A DNA stretch of 64,000 nt, from NCBI GenBank assembly GCA_025462735.1, contig JAOAPC010000015.1, positions 1 through 64,000 of the forward strand. The letters run 5' to 3'. Every line of letters begins with the position of its first letter. Position 1 is the first letter of the stretch. The position numbers and the translations under genes are program-made. The notes under the pieces were generated by a model. The model was not told the DNA's origin. It worked only from the letters and a program-made list of their open reading frames with translations, and did not search any database. Below are positions 35,894-45,179 of the stretch, piece by piece. The DNA is from Acidobacteriaceae bacterium. Lineage in GTDB: Bacteria > Acidobacteriota > Terriglobia > Terriglobales > Acidobacteriaceae.

Positions 35894-37699
35894 ATGGATT
35901 CCCAGCACATTCGCAATTTTGCGATCATCGCGCACATCGACCACGGCAAATCCACACTGGCCGACCGGTTGCTGGAGCTGACCGGCTCGCTCACTGCGCG
36001 TGAGATGCAGGCGCAGGTGCTCGACTCGATGGATCTGGAGCGGGAGCGCGGCATCACCATCAAGGCCCACGCCGTTCGCATGGCATACATCGGGCGCGAC
36101 GGCGAGACCTATCAGCTGAACTTGATCGATACGCCCGGGCACGTGGATTTTTCTTACGAAGTTTCGCGGTCGCTGGCGGCGTGCGAAGGCGCGCTGCTGA
36201 TCGTCGATGCCTCGCAAGGCGTGGAGGCGCAGACGCTCGCGAATTCGTATCTGGCCATCAATCACGGCCTCGAAATTATTCCGGTCATCAACAAGATTGA
36301 CCTGCCCAGCGCCGACGTCGCACGTACCAAAGAAATGATCGAAGGCGCAGTAGGCCTCGACGCGTCCGATGCCCTGCTCATTAGCGCCAAAACTGGCGAG
36401 GGCGTGCCAGACGTGCTCGAAGCCATCGTTAAGCGCATTCATCCGCCGAAGGGTGACCCCGATCAGCCTCTACGGGCGTTGTTGTTTGATTCCTGGTTCG
36501 ACCCGTATCGGGGCGTAATTGTGCTGGTGCGCGTCTTTGAAGGCACCATGCGCAAGGGACAGAAAATCCGCTTCTGGTGGAACAATCGCGTGTTCGATGT
36601 GGAAGCACTGGGAGTGCTCACGCCCAAGCCGGTTGAAATTGGGGAGCTGCGCGCGGGCGAGGTTGGCTTCCTGATTGCAAATATCAAGAACGTTGCCGAC
36701 ACCAAAATCGGCGACACCATCGTCGACGATGCCAATCCCGCGATCGAGCCGCTGCCCGGTTTTGAAGACATCAAGCCTATGGTCTTCGCCGGGCTCTACA
36801 CCGTGGACGCGCACGAGCACACGCAACTGCGCGAGGCGCTCGACAAACTTCGCTTGAACGATTCGTCATTCTTTTTTGAACCCGAAAGCTCGGTGGCGCT
36901 AGGCTTCGGCTTCCGCTGCGGCTTTCTCGGCCTGCTGCACATGGAAATCATTCAGGAGCGTTTGGAGCGCGAGTTCAACCTTGAGCTGATCACCACCGCT
37001 CCGGGCGTGCGTTACCAAATTACGAAGACGGATGGGGAGAAAATTGAAGTCGATAACCCTTCACGCTGGCCCGATCCCAGCGAAATTAACAAGATCGATG
37101 AGCCGGTGATTCTCGCCACCATTCTGACCAATGAAGAATACGTCGGCGGCATTCTGGCGCTGGTCGAGGAAAAGCGCGGCAAGCAGAAGAGCTTCGAATA
37201 CGTGACCTCGAACCGGGTCATGCTGCAATACGAGCTGCCGCTGAACGAAATCGTGCTCGATTTTTATGACCGGCTGAAGTCAGTCTCCCGCGGGTACGCC
37301 TCGCTCGACTACCACCTTGCCGGACACTGGGAATCGCCGATGGTAAAGCTCGACATTCTGGTCGCAGGCGAGCCAGTGGACGCGCTCTCGATCATTGTGC
37401 ACCGTGACTTCGCCTACGAACGCGGCAAGGCACTGGTCTCAAAGATGCGCGAACTGATTCCTCGACAAATGTTCGAGGTCCCCATCCAGGCTTCAATCGG
37501 CGCAAAGATCATCGCCCGCGAAACGGTGCACGCCATCCGCAAAAACGTTCTCGCTAAATGTTATGGCGGTGACATCAGCCGAAAACGCAAGCTGCTCGAA
37601 AAGCAGAAGGAAGGCAAGAAGCGCATGAAGCGCATCGGCCGGGTAGATATTCCTCAGGAAGCGTTTTTGGCCGTGCTAAAAGTGGGCGAGGGGCAGTGA
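35894..37699 (+). CDS. lepA: Elongation factor 4 (LepA)
   Basis: 601 residues, canonical length. The G domain carries [14 protein letters not shown] (G1), DTPGHVDF (G3) and NKIDLPSAD (G4). The C-terminal part has the EF4-specific domain ending in [21 protein letters not shown]4 back-translocates or remodels stalled ribosomes and affects initiation and assembly. The stop codon (37697-37699) is overlapped by the operator of the following toxin-antitoxin operon. Confidence 0.97.
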   Translation: MDSQHIRNFAIIAHIDHGKSTLADRLLELTGSLTAREMQAQVLDSMDLERERGITIKAHAVRMAYIGRDGETYQLNLIDTPGHVDFSYEVSRSLAACEGALLIVDASQGVEAQTLANSYLAINHGLEIIPVINKIDLPSADVARTKEMIEGAVGLDASDALLISAKTGEGVPDVLEAIVKRIHPPKGDPDQPLRALLFDSWFDPYRGVIVLVRVFEGTMRKGQKIRFWWNNRVFDVEALGVLTPKPVEIGELRAGEVGFLIANIKNVADTKIGDTIVDDANPAIEPLPGFEDIKPMVFAGLYTVDAHEHTQLREALDKLRLNDSSFFFEPESSVALGFGFRCGFLGLLHMEIIQERLEREFNLELITTAPGVRYQITKTDGEKIEVDNPSRWPDPSEINKIDEPVILATILTNEEYVGGILALVEEKRGKQKSFEYVTSNRVMLQYELPLNEIVLDFYDRLKSVSRGYASLDYHLAGHWESPMVKLDILVAGEPVDALSIIVHRDFAYERGKALVSKMRELIPRQMFEVPIQASIGAKIIARETVHAIRKNVLAKCYGGDISRKRKLLEKQKEGKKRMKRIGRVDIPQEAFLAVLKVGEGQ

Positions 37700-37721
37700 C
37701 CATGGTATAATAACCATGGTC
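37698..37721 (+). promoter_or_regulatory. Operator-promoter of the Phd/VapC operon
   Basis: Perfect palindrome GACCATGGT-ATAATA-ACCATGGTC (9-bp arms, 6-bp centre). The centre contains a consensus -10 TATAAT at 37706-37711. A repressor sitting on the palindrome would cover the -10 directly. It is 17 bp upstream of the antitoxin start, as expected for autoregulated Phd/YefM operons. The -35 would fall in the end of lepA (weak match). Confidence 0.75.
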
Positions 37722-37737
37722 GTCCGGAACTCCGACA

Positions 37738-37971
37738 ATGAAAACCATACCCGCGGGCGCTTTCAAAACCAACTGTCTCGCCATCATGGACCAGGTCAAG
37801 GCCAAGCGCGAGACTGTGGTCATTACCAAACACGGCGAACCGGTGGCGAAGCTTGTGCCTGTCGAAACCGCTAGTGATGAAATTTTTGGGTTTTTCCAGG
37901 GCAAAGGCAGCGTCACCGGCGACGTGGTTTCCCCGGCACTGTCTACGGAAGAGTGGGGCAACCTTTTATAA
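37738..37971 (+). CDS. Phd/YefM-family antitoxin
   Basis: 77 residues. N-terminal part MKTIPAGAFKTNCLAIMDQV followed by VVITKHGEPVAKLVP is the Phd/YefM DNA-binding and dimerisation domain; the C-terminal 30 residues are the toxin-neutralising tail (EIFGFFQGKG). It should repress its own operon at the palindrome upstream and neutralise the PIN toxin encoded 21 bp downstream. Confidence 0.9.
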   Translation: MKTIPAGAFKTNCLAIMDQVKAKRETVVITKHGEPVAKLVPVETASDEIFGFFQGKGSVTGDVVSPALSTEEWGNLL

Positions 37972-37992
37972 AATTCTAGATAGGAAACTCTG

Positions 37993-38385
37993 GTGATTCT
38001 GCTGGACACCCATGTCGTGATCTGGCTGGCTCTCGAACCGGGGAGGATTTCAAAGAGGGCCCGAGCAGCAATTGAGGAAGCTCGTCAGCGCGGCGAAGGG
38101 CTTGCGGTGTCCGACATCACATTGCTCGAAATCGCCACGCTTGAGAACAAAGATCGTATCAAGTTGAACGCCAGCCTGGAAGTTTTTCTCGCCGAGGTCG
38201 AAACCAGATTCATTGTTCTGCCTATGACTGGCCAAATCTGCGTGCGATCAATGTCATTTCCAGCCGCCTATCCGAAGGACCCCGCGGACCGAGTCATTGG
38301 AGCAACCGCAATCGTCGAGGGACTTCCTCTGATTACAATCGATGATGGAATCCGGCGATCCAAAGCACTCAATACGATTTGGTAA
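37993..38385 (+). CDS. PIN-domain toxin (VapC-type ribonuclease)
   Basis: 130 residues from a GTG start with an AGGAAA sequence upstream. PIN-domain acidic residues are in place: Asp5 (MILLDTHVVIW), Glu46 (TLLEIA), Asp96/Asp99 (PKDPADRVI) and Asp117/118 (LITIDDGI). Such toxins cut tRNA or rRNA with magnesium and slow growth when freed from antitoxin. The pairing with a Phd/YefM antitoxin is a known mixed combination. Active-site completeness suggests it is functional. Confidence 0.9.
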   Translation: MILLDTHVVIWLALEPGRISKRARAAIEEARQRGEGLAVSDITLLEIATLENKDRIKLNASLEVFLAEVETRFIVLPMTGQICVRSMSFPAAYPKDPADRVIGATAIVEGLPLITIDDGIRRSKALNTIW

Positions 38386-38397
38386 GGTGGCCAAACA

Positions 38398-38844
38398 CTA
38401 CCTTGCTTCAGCCATCCACAGCTGCATGAAATCGTTTGCGCCGACCAAACCGAGTATTACGCGCACGGGAAATGGGAACCGCCGCCGGGTAGGGTCGTAC
38501 ACAATTGTTGGTGAAGAGAGCTGATACTGCCGGCCACGGGTCTCGAGCTGGCATCCGTTAGCCGCAAGTACATTCTTGGCCCATTCACTCTGGGTGCCAT
38601 AGGTGAGCGCGATCAGGAATCCATTCGGAGCCCGAAACACGTTCACGGGCGTGCGATACACCTTGCCTGACTTCCGACCCACGTGGCTGATAATCCCGAA
38701 GCCGGGCAGCCAAGCAGCGAACCGGCTGGTGATGCGGTTCGTTACCGCGAGATTAAACGCCGCCAGCCATCTTTTGCGGAAACGCATCAGGAGCATTCCT
38801 GACAAAGCAACTACCAGGATCGAGATGAGTATTGCGATTGCCAT
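38398..38844 (-). CDS. Nitroreductase/deazaflavin-dependent family protein (DUF385)
   Basis: 148 residues with an N-terminal hydrophobic helix (AIAILISILVVALSGMLLM) that may anchor it to the membrane. The core FGIISHVGRKSGKVYRTPVNVFRAPNG and ALTYGTQSEWAKNVLAANGC match the deazaflavin (F420)-dependent nitroreductase/Ddn family fold. Whether this organism makes F420 is not shown here; some family members use FMN or other cofactors. The gene is convergent with the PIN toxin gene, 12 bp apart. Confidence 0.78.
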   Translation of the reverse strand: MAIAILISILVVALSGMLLMRFRKRWLAAFNLAVTNRITSRFAAWLPGFGIISHVGRKSGKVYRTPVNVFRAPNGFLIALTYGTQSEWAKNVLAANGCQLETRGRQYQLSSPTIVYDPTRRRFPFPVRVILGLVGANDFMQLWMAEAR

Positions 38845-39179
38845 TTCGGAACTTCGAAGACGGGTTGATGCTATCGCATCGTCGCAAGATGTCGCTAGCT
38901 GCGGCCTGGACTTCGAAGCAGTTCTGGAAGATCCGGGCCGAGGGCTTCTATTCAGCGCTGGTCACTTCTAGGGTAAAAAAATCCACCGCCTGAAACTCCG
39001 GCAGCGGAAGTCGTCAGAAAGGTGCCGAGCAGTCCAATGGACATGAGCAATTCGCAGTTGCCTCCGTACCGACATTCGCTTTGCCGACTCTCTTCAGCAA
39101 CATCGAGTGACTTCCGTCACTTTCATTGCGTTTGGTTCCCTGCGAACATAGCGGGCGTGTTTGGAGGCGAAAACCTAAA
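38845..39179. other. Divergent intergenic region
   Basis: 335 bp between the DUF385 gene and a secreted-protein gene. It contains a GGAGG (39160-39164) serving the gene at 39180. I found no palindrome or promoter strong enough to name, and no small gene. Confidence 0.4.
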
Positions 39180-39605
39180 ATGAAAAAGTTCGGATTGATA
39201 GTCACCTTGCTGTTGAGTTCCGTTGCAAGTTTCGCGCAACTCAGTCGGCCCGCCGTCTACATCGAAGCGCAGAACGGTTTCGAGACCTATCTAGCGGCAG
39301 CAATGTCAAAGAAAAATGTCCCTGTTGATGTAGTGATGGATCGAACCAAAGCAACGTATGTTCTCAAGTCTGCACCTGTTGAGATTAAGACCGAATCGAC
39401 GGGTGGAAAAATAGCGCGGTGCTTGTTCGCGTACTGCGCCGGAATCGAAGATAAGGGCACCGTGTCTGTCCAGCTCATCGACGCAACTTCGACGAAGATG
39501 GTGTGGGCTTACTCCGTTAACAAACAAAAAGGCGGCAGCAAGAACCAACAATCAATGGCGGAAGCGGTTGCCAAGCACCTCAAGGAATTTGTCGAGCACA
39601 AATAA
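39180..39605 (+). CDS. Small exported protein, unknown function
   Basis: 141 residues from ATG 39180, chosen because GGAGG lies 16 bp upstream and the start gives a perfect Sec signal peptide (MKKFGLIVTLLLSSVASFAQ). The mature part has alternating beta-strand and helix pattern (VDVVMDRTKATYVLKSAPVEI ... TVSVQLIDATSTKMVWAYSV), ending in a helix with KHLKEFVEHK. A single conserved-looking Cys pair (CLFAYC) may form a disulfide. Resembles small DUF4136-like periplasmic proteins only in plan; family not identified. A strong terminator follows. Confidence 0.75.
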   Translation: MKKFGLIVTLLLSSVASFAQLSRPAVYIEAQNGFETYLAAAMSKKNVPVDVVMDRTKATYVLKSAPVEIKTESTGGKIARCLFAYCAGIEDKGTVSVQLIDATSTKMVWAYSVNKQKGGSKNQQSMAEAVAKHLKEFVEHK

Positions 39606-39651
39606 CGCATCGTGCTTGGTCCTGAATTAAGTCAAAACCCGCTTCTTTCCC

Positions 39652-39678
39652 AAGCCCTGCCATTCGGTGGGGCTTTTT
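39652..39678 (+). terminator. Intrinsic terminator between convergent genes
   Basis: 10-bp stem AAGCCCTGCC/GGTGGGGCTT (two G-T pairs) with loop ATTC, followed by TTT. It lies 47 bp after the exported-protein stop codon. Confidence 0.75.
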
Positions 39679-39770
39679 AATCGCTAGAAGAGGATTTAGG
39701 ATAATCTGTCGCTTTAATCTTCTCCGCGCAATCGACGAGAACCGCTGTTTAATGGACGGCGAATCGCGTG

Positions 39771-40748
39771 TCAAAGCCTTCGCACTAGGTCGGGAAGAGA
39801 CTTAGCAGCAGCGTCGTTCAACGCATCTCTGTTCATTCGGTAGAAGCGGACGAGTCGGACGCAGGCCGCGAATGCACGCCGGACTTTGGACAATACTTCC
39901 TCGCTCGGTTCGGTGACCTTGAAACCCTCGACTTCAATGCGAATTGCTGCCGATCTTCCGGTTTGGTGTACTGTCATATCGCCTTCCAAGAGCTGCTTCA
40001 CGAGCGGAACGAATAGACGCGCCACGGTAGCCGTGAACGTCAGATCCATGAAACCGCGATCACCTTTGAAGGAAATGTAAATGCGCCTGGGGCTGGTGGG
40101 CATATCCAGCGGACGGATGTTTATCCAGGTCGAATCCTTCGTGAGTTCCAGAGGTTTCATTTCGAGATCCGGATATTCTTTTATAGCGATGTCGTCCGCC
40201 GCTTTCCAAAAGGCGTTTGTGACTGCGTCATCGACTCTCGTCCAAGTGTTGCCACCTCTTCTTGTGGCAGTGGCTACGAAATTAGCCCGGTAAATGCTTC
40301 GGCGATCGTTGGGATCGCGATCCCTAAGAAAAGTGTAAACCGCTTCGTACGATACGTAGCTATCGAACGAAGCCGTTTCAGGGTGTGAATCTCGATATTC
40401 GTTTGGCGAGCAAAACACCACTTCGTAGTCGGAGTAGTCTTCCCGGAGGATTTCCGCATCGCCGCGAAGCCTATAGCGAATCTCCTGTTCTGGCTGAAGT
40501 GGCGCGTCGATTTTGTCCTCGATAAGCAACGCAAATCGGCTATTGCCCCCGGCTTTATCAAAGACCACGACCAAGTCTGACTCACCCGTCACATCGCTCT
40601 TAGAGACGTAAACATCGAATACATTCGCTCGAATATCGGTGAATTTTTTGGTGTGTTGGAGAAACCAAGCCGCAAACGGAGGCGATACCGCGAATTCCTC
40701 GGCCAGCAGAAGATCAATGTCACGTTCATACTTGCGCTCGATAGCCAT
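39771..40748 (-). CDS. PD-(D/E)XK nuclease-like protein
   Basis: 325 residues from ATG 40748 (a GGGAGA ribosome-binding site precedes it; a longer 367-residue frame from 40874 is less plausible). Residues about 25-110 carry a PD-(D/E)XK-like core: ESDLVVVFDKAGGNSRFALLIEDKID, where an Asp and an E-x-K sit on consecutive strands, followed by an QEIRYR helix. The rest has no domain I recognise. PD-(D/E)XK folds occur in restriction, repair and defence enzymes; the partner genes of a restriction system are missing here. Confidence 0.7.
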   Translation of the reverse strand: MAIERKYERDIDLLLAEEFAVSPPFAAWFLQHTKKFTDIRANVFDVYVSKSDVTGESDLVVVFDKAGGNSRFALLIEDKIDAPLQPEQEIRYRLRGDAEILREDYSDYEVVFCSPNEYRDSHPETASFDSYVSYEAVYTFLRDRDPNDRRSIYRANFVATATRRGGNTWTRVDDAVTNAFWKAADDIAIKEYPDLEMKPLELTKDSTWINIRPLDMPTSPRRIYISFKGDRGFMDLTFTATVARLFVPLVKQLLEGDMTVHQTGRSAAIRIEVEGFKVTEPSEEVLSKVRRAFAACVRLVRFYRMNRDALNDAAAKSLPDLVRRL

Positions 40749-40910
40749 GATGGCAGGTTCTCCCAATTGCGGTTTTCTTGGTGAGCAAGTGTATTCCCAG
40801 GATGCGATGCCCGCATCTTGTGCAGGATAGGCCACAACTACCTTACTGAATTCGACAGTATTAGGGACGGGCAACTGACCAAGGTTTATGCCCTGCGGGG
40901 GCAGTGGGAA

Positions 40911-41306
40911 TCATTCGGCAGCCTGAGTCGCAAGCGCTTCAATCACGCGAACGTTTTGCATTAGATCTTGTGGCAAGCCATGGCGCTCCCGTAAGAATTC
41001 GGGACTGTTATAAGTGACCCACACTTTTCCGTTCTCATCTTCCCAGATCAAAATCTTAAGAGGCAGATCGATCGCAATGCTTGGAGCCGCCAGCATAAGC
41101 GGAGTGCCAGCCTTTGGACTTCCAAATATCAGGAGCTTGGTGGGACGCATTTTCATCCCAACTTTTTCTGCTTCTCCGCTGTGGTCGATCAGGGCAAACA
41201 GAGCGACGCCTTTGGACTGCAGAATATTCTTTAGCTTTTCGACCGTCTGTTCAACCGAATGATGGCTGGGCTTGTCAATGAGTCCCTTGTCTGCGGTCGA
41301 TGGCAT
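40911..41306 (-). CDS. DUF302 family protein
   Basis: 131 residues from ATG 41306 (AGAGG upstream; longer starts overlap purM). The pattern VEQTVEKLKNILQSKGVALFALIDHSGEA ... RPTKLLIFGSPKAGTPLM ... DLPLKILIWEDENGKVWVTYNSPEFL is that of DUF302 proteins, small cytosolic or periplasmic alpha/beta proteins of unknown function. It follows purM after 28 bp on the same strand and is probably co-transcribed with it. Confidence 0.85.
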   Translation of the reverse strand: MPSTADKGLIDKPSHHSVEQTVEKLKNILQSKGVALFALIDHSGEAEKVGMKMRPTKLLIFGSPKAGTPLMLAAPSIAIDLPLKILIWEDENGKVWVTYNSPEFLRERHGLPQDLMQNVRVIEALATQAAE

Positions 41307-41334
41307 GGGCGTGCCTCTTTCCTGTTCGTCAAGG

Positions 41335-42381
41335 CTAGCTATAACTGACTTTACGCTCGCCTTTGACAATGCGTCCGACCGCATAGTATTTCTCTCCCGC
41401 GCGGTCGAGAACGCTTTCGACCTTCTTGAACTTTTTGGAAGGAACAACCAGCAGCATGCCGATGCCCATGTTGAAGGTGCGCATCATTTCATCTTGCAGA
41501 ACATTTCCTAATGCTTGTAGGTGAGTAAAAATCGGCAGCACCGGCCACGAGCCGTACTCGATAATGGCCGCGGTTCCCCGAGGCAGAACGCGCGGAAGGT
41601 TTTCGGTTATCCCACCGCCGGTGATGTGCGCCATGGCGGAGACGCACTCGGCTGCCACCAGCTTCTTGATGATGGGCCAGTAGCTGCGATGGGTCAGCAT
41701 GAGCTCGTTGCCGACTTTGCCCTTGATCTCGTTGACGTAAGTTTCAGGTTCGTACCTTGCGATTTCGAATAGCAGCTTGCGGGCGAGCGAATATCCGTTG
41801 GTGTGCAGGCCGGTAGAAGGCAATCCTATAAGGATGTCCCCGGGTTCAACCGTTTTGCCGGTGACGATGCGATCACGCTCCACCACGCCGACTATGAATC
41901 CGGCTAGATCGTATTCGCCCTCGGGATAGAAGCCAGGCATCTCCGCCGTCTCGCCGCCGATCAAGGCACAGCCGTTGTGCTTGCAGGCCTCGGCGACGCC
42001 TTCCACAACTTTTTCTGCAACTCCGGGGTCGAGTTGACCCGTGGCCAGGTAGTCCATGAAAAACATCGGAGCTGCGCCCTGCACCGCGATGTCGTTAACA
42101 CAATGATTCACCAGGTCCGCGCCGATGGTATGGTGCACCTTCATTTCGAAGGCAAGCTTTAGTTTGGTTCCGACGCCATCCACGCTGGAGACGAGGATGG
42201 GATCGATGTACTTCGTCTTATCGATGGCGAACAGTCCGCCAAAGCCGCCGATTTCGCTGAGCACGCCTTTGGTGAAGGTCTTATGCGCGAGATACTTGAT
42301 GCGCTGTTTGGTGCGATTGGCCTGGTCGATGTTGACGCCGGCATCTGCGTAGGTAATGGGTTTGGAAGAATTGGGAGCCAC
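41335..42381 (-). CDS. purM: Phosphoribosylformylglycinamidine cyclo-ligase (AIR synthetase)
   Basis: 348 residues, canonical PurM length. It makes aminoimidazole ribotide from FGAM with ATP in purine synthesis. Visible motifs: SSVDGVGTKLKLAFEM (nucleotide binding and catalytic), HCVNDIAVQGA, CALIGGETAEMPGFY, GLPSTGLHTNGYSLAR, AHITGGGITENLPRVLP. All family signatures are present. The gene is transcribed away from recA; no other pur gene is adjacent. Confidence 0.96.
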   Translation of the reverse strand: MAPNSSKPITYADAGVNIDQANRTKQRIKYLAHKTFTKGVLSEIGGFGGLFAIDKTKYIDPILVSSVDGVGTKLKLAFEMKVHHTIGADLVNHCVNDIAVQGAAPMFFMDYLATGQLDPGVAEKVVEGVAEACKHNGCALIGGETAEMPGFYPEGEYDLAGFIVGVVERDRIVTGKTVEPGDILIGLPSTGLHTNGYSLARKLLFEIARYEPETYVNEIKGKVGNELMLTHRSYWPIIKKLVAAECVSAMAHITGGGITENLPRVLPRGTAAIIEYGSWPVLPIFTHLQALGNVLQDEMMRTFNMGIGMLLVVPSKKFKKVESVLDRAGEKYYAVGRIVKGERKVSYS

Positions 42382-42729
42382 GATAATCAGTTTACTTGCG
42401 GGGATCGTATGAGACCGACCTCTGGGTTCCCTGAGCTAAAAAGTAGCAACCATAGAGCACACAGAGGAAAGAAAACCTGTAAGAGTCGCTCATTGTAGCA
42501 CGGTTAGTAGGTGAGGAATTCGCTGCTGACCTCATTGCGACGGAGTAGAAGGCCTGGCAAACGATGTCTGATTTTCTGAGTCATCTGCGAAGGAGCTTGT
42601 AAAGGCACGTGCAGTTCATTTTCGGGAACTTTTCCACTAAAATGTTTAGATTCGCCTTTTATTCGCTTCGCTTAAGCTGTATACTCCACCCGTAATCTCA
42701 ATATTATTGTTCTCACCAGGAGAGGCATA
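42382..42729. other. Divergent purM / recA regulatory region
   Basis: 348 bp. A possible -10 TATACT (42680-42685) precedes recA by about 45 bp, but its -35 is weak. I did not find a GAAC-N4-GTTC or other SOS box that I could defend. The recA ribosome-binding site is AGGAGAGG at 42718-42725. Confidence 0.4.
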
Positions 42730-43848
42730 ATGGCCGACGAGCGGACCCGGGCGATTGATCTCGCATTTGCGCAAATCGAAAAGCAGTTTGGAAAAGGCTC
42801 CATCATGCGGTTGGGGTCGAAGGAGGCGATTGTCCCAATTGCCGTGATTCCGACCGGCGCGATTTCATTTGATGCCGCACTCGGCGTCGGCGGGGTCCCA
42901 CGCGGGCGCGTGGTAGAAATCTTCGGACCTGAATCCTCGGGCAAGACGACAATTGCGCTGCAGGTCATCGCGCAGGCGCAGGCGCAGGGTGGCATGGCGG
43001 CCTTCGTGGACGCTGAGCACGCGCTCGATCCCGGCTATGCCAAGAAACTCGGTGTAGATGTAGATAACCTTCTGGTCTCGCAGCCCGATTACGGTGAACA
43101 GGCGCTCGAAATCACCGAACAATTGGTCCGCTCAGGAGCGATTGACGTATTGGTAGTGGACTCGGTGGCCGCGCTCGTTCCTAAGGCCGAACTCGATGGC
43201 GAAATGGGCGACAGTCATATGGGCCTGCAGGCACGGTTGATGTCGCAGGCGCTGCGCAAGCTGACCGGGACGGTTTCAAAGTCTCGCACTTGTCTGATCT
43301 TCATTAACCAGATTCGCGAAAAAATCGGCGTCATGTTCGGCAATCCGGAAACGACCACCGGAGGCCGTGCGCTCAAGTTTTATGCCTCTGTGCGCATTGA
43401 CATTCGTCGTATCGCCGCAATCAAAGAAGGCGACGTGGTTACCGGGTCGCGTACCAGGGTTAAGATCGTGAAAAACAAAGTCGCCGCGCCCTTCCGCGAA
43501 TCGGAATTCGACATACTATATGGCGAGGGCATTTCGCGCGAGGGCGATCTGCTTGATCTTGCGGCGAACAACAACATCGTAGAGAAATCCGGCTCCTGGT
43601 ATAGCTACAAAGGCGAACGCATTGGCCAGGGCCGCGAGAATGCCCGCCAGTTCCTCAAAGACAATAAAGATGTCATGGCCAAGCTGGAAACCGAGGTTCG
43701 CAAAGCGCTGGGTCTGATTCCCGCTCAACCTGCGGCCGCAGCTCAAGCGCAAAGTGCGGCGCAGGCAGCAGGCCAAAGCACCGGTCAGGGTGCGAGAGTA
43801 ACGACCATGCCAACTGGAACCGACGGGAAGGCAGCGGCGCGGCGGTAA
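42730..43848 (+). CDS. recA: Recombinase RecA
   Basis: 372 residues. Walker [28 protein letters not shown], Walker B region LVVDSVAAL, and L2 loop [30 protein letters not shown] are canonical. RecA promotes homologous recombination and activates the SOS response. The C-terminus has an unusual Ala/Gln-rich tail (about residues 335-372, repeated AQ/AAQ units) in place of the acidic tail of E. coli. Confidence 0.98.
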   Translation: MADERTRAIDLAFAQIEKQFGKGSIMRLGSKEAIVPIAVIPTGAISFDAALGVGGVPRGRVVEIFGPESSGKTTIALQVIAQAQAQGGMAAFVDAEHALDPGYAKKLGVDVDNLLVSQPDYGEQALEITEQLVRSGAIDVLVVDSVAALVPKAELDGEMGDSHMGLQARLMSQALRKLTGTVSKSRTCLIFINQIREKIGVMFGNPETTTGGRALKFYASVRIDIRRIAAIKEGDVVTGSRTRVKIVKNKVAAPFRESEFDILYGEGISREGDLLDLAANNNIVEKSGSWYSYKGERIGQGRENARQFLKDNKDVMAKLETEVRKALGLIPAQPAAAAQAQSAAQAAGQSTGQGARVTTMPTGTDGKAAARR

Positions 43849-44011
43849 CTTGCCGAATGATTTACGCCCTAAGCAAAAGTACTTGCTTTCAGCTCTGCTT
43901 CGGCTGTATCCCGCTCTAATGCCGAAAATCTACGGCCAACCCTGAAGGTAGTCGAGTCACTCATAGTTCCGGCTAACGTTAAAAACGAGCTACTCACTTG
44001 CCGGAGGAACT

Positions 44012-44710
44012 ATGAAAAAGTTTTTTGGAAGTCTGATTGTGCTGGCCGCGATGGCATTGCCCGCGCTGGCGCAGCAACAGATGAGCATAGACGATCAACA
44101 GAAGTTCGACAGCTACTACTCACGCTGGGTTCAGGACAAGCAAAACAGTGATCGCGATGACATGGTCAGCATGGAACATCACATGCAGGACCTGATGAAT
44201 AAGTATGCGATTCCCGCGGACAGACCTTACGAACAAGTCGTGTCGCAAAATGCCCCGGGCTACGACAACCGTGCTTATGACAACCGCGCCTATGGAAACG
44301 GTTGGCAAGGAAGGCTGACGCCGGACGATCAAAATAAGTTCAACAAGGAATACACAAAGTGGCAGGATTCGAACGCCAAGAACGACCGGGACGACATCGC
44401 CAAGCATGCGCGTAACATGGGGGAAATTATGCAGCGCAACGGTGTCCCTCCCAATACGCCGTTTGACGTAATCGCGAGCACGAATGGGTATTCGCGTCAC
44501 TCCGACTTTCGGCAGTATCAGGGACGGCTTTCGCCTGACGATCAGAAGAGGTTCGATAAGGTTTACGAGAAGTTCCAGAAAGACCGAGCAAAGCACGACC
44601 GCGATGACATCGCCAAGGACGAACAAAAGATGAACGAAATCCTGGCGAGATACAACATTCCTCGCGATGTACCATATGACGTGTTGGCCTCGGGAAATCG
44701 GGGATACTAG
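44012..44710 (+). CDS. Periplasmic protein with three tandem 55-residue repeats
   Basis: 232 residues with a signal peptide (LIVLAAMALPALAQ). The mature protein is three copies of one unit separated by Tyr/Asn/Arg-rich linkers (YDNRAYDNRAYGN): SIDDQQKFDSYYSRWVQDKQ..., LTPDDQNKFNKEYTKWQDSN... and LSPDDQKRFDKVYEKFQKDR.... Each unit has a conserved DRDD, an IPxxxPY/F-D/E-x-[VL] tail and many charged residues. The repeats are helical and look like small EF-like or coiled modules, but no calcium loop is proven. Function unknown. A strong terminator follows, so it is a single-gene unit. Confidence 0.8.
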   Translation: MKKFFGSLIVLAAMALPALAQQQMSIDDQQKFDSYYSRWVQDKQNSDRDDMVSMEHHMQDLMNKYAIPADRPYEQVVSQNAPGYDNRAYDNRAYGNGWQGRLTPDDQNKFNKEYTKWQDSNAKNDRDDIAKHARNMGEIMQRNGVPPNTPFDVIASTNGYSRHSDFRQYQGRLSPDDQKRFDKVYEKFQKDRAKHDRDDIAKDEQKMNEILARYNIPRDVPYDVLASGNRGY

Positions 44711-44725
44711 AAAGCTCTCAGCTTT

Positions 44726-44776
44726 CAGCCATCAGCCTTCAGCAAAACCGCTGGAGCTGATGGCTGATTTGTTTTT
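44726..44776 (+). terminator. Intrinsic terminator
   Basis: 11-bp perfect outer stem CAGCCATCAGC/GCTGATGGCTG (44726-44736 with 44756-44766), a 4-bp inner stem and loop AAAACC, then ATTTGTTTTT. It lies 15 bp after the three-repeat gene. Confidence 0.8.
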
Positions 44777-44922
44777 CTACGCATGAAAAAAAGCACGTGA
44801 ACTCTGCCTTTCGCCTATCTGCTTTGCAAATAACGGGCGTTACCCATCCAGCACACCTTAGTACCGTCTGTTGTACTTCGGTTACGTATCCAGGGAGTTC
44901 GGAGCACCTTGGCCGTTAACTA

Positions 44923-44953
44923 CGCTAGAAATAGCGTCCATCTCTACTATAAT
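44923..44953 (+). promoter_or_regulatory. Candidate promoter and inverted repeat upstream of the pil operon
   Basis: CGCTA-GAAA-TAGCG inverted repeat (44923-44936) followed 11 bp later by a consensus TATAAT (44948-44953), 227 bp before the HTH gene that opens the pil cluster. The -35 is not convincing, so an activator bound to the repeat is possible. Confidence 0.35.
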
Positions 44954-45179
44954 CACAACATATGGGTATGATCTGCAACTGCACAGACGGCACTTTCCAG
45001 AAAACCCGCATAAAACCCGCAAAAACACGGAATTCGGCCCTGACCTCGCCTGATTCGAGGTTGATATATGCTCAGTCCACTTCAAATTCACTCGAAGCGG
45101 GTTTCGAGCGGATTCTCTCCCAATATCGTCCGGCATGAGTAGGCATGCCATAGACGAACCTCTGTGGAACGAGACAACT

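Noticed and set aside
42601-42729. Possible SOS box upstream of recA
   Set aside because: No copy of GAAC-N4-GTTC or CTGT-N8-ACAG with good match was found.
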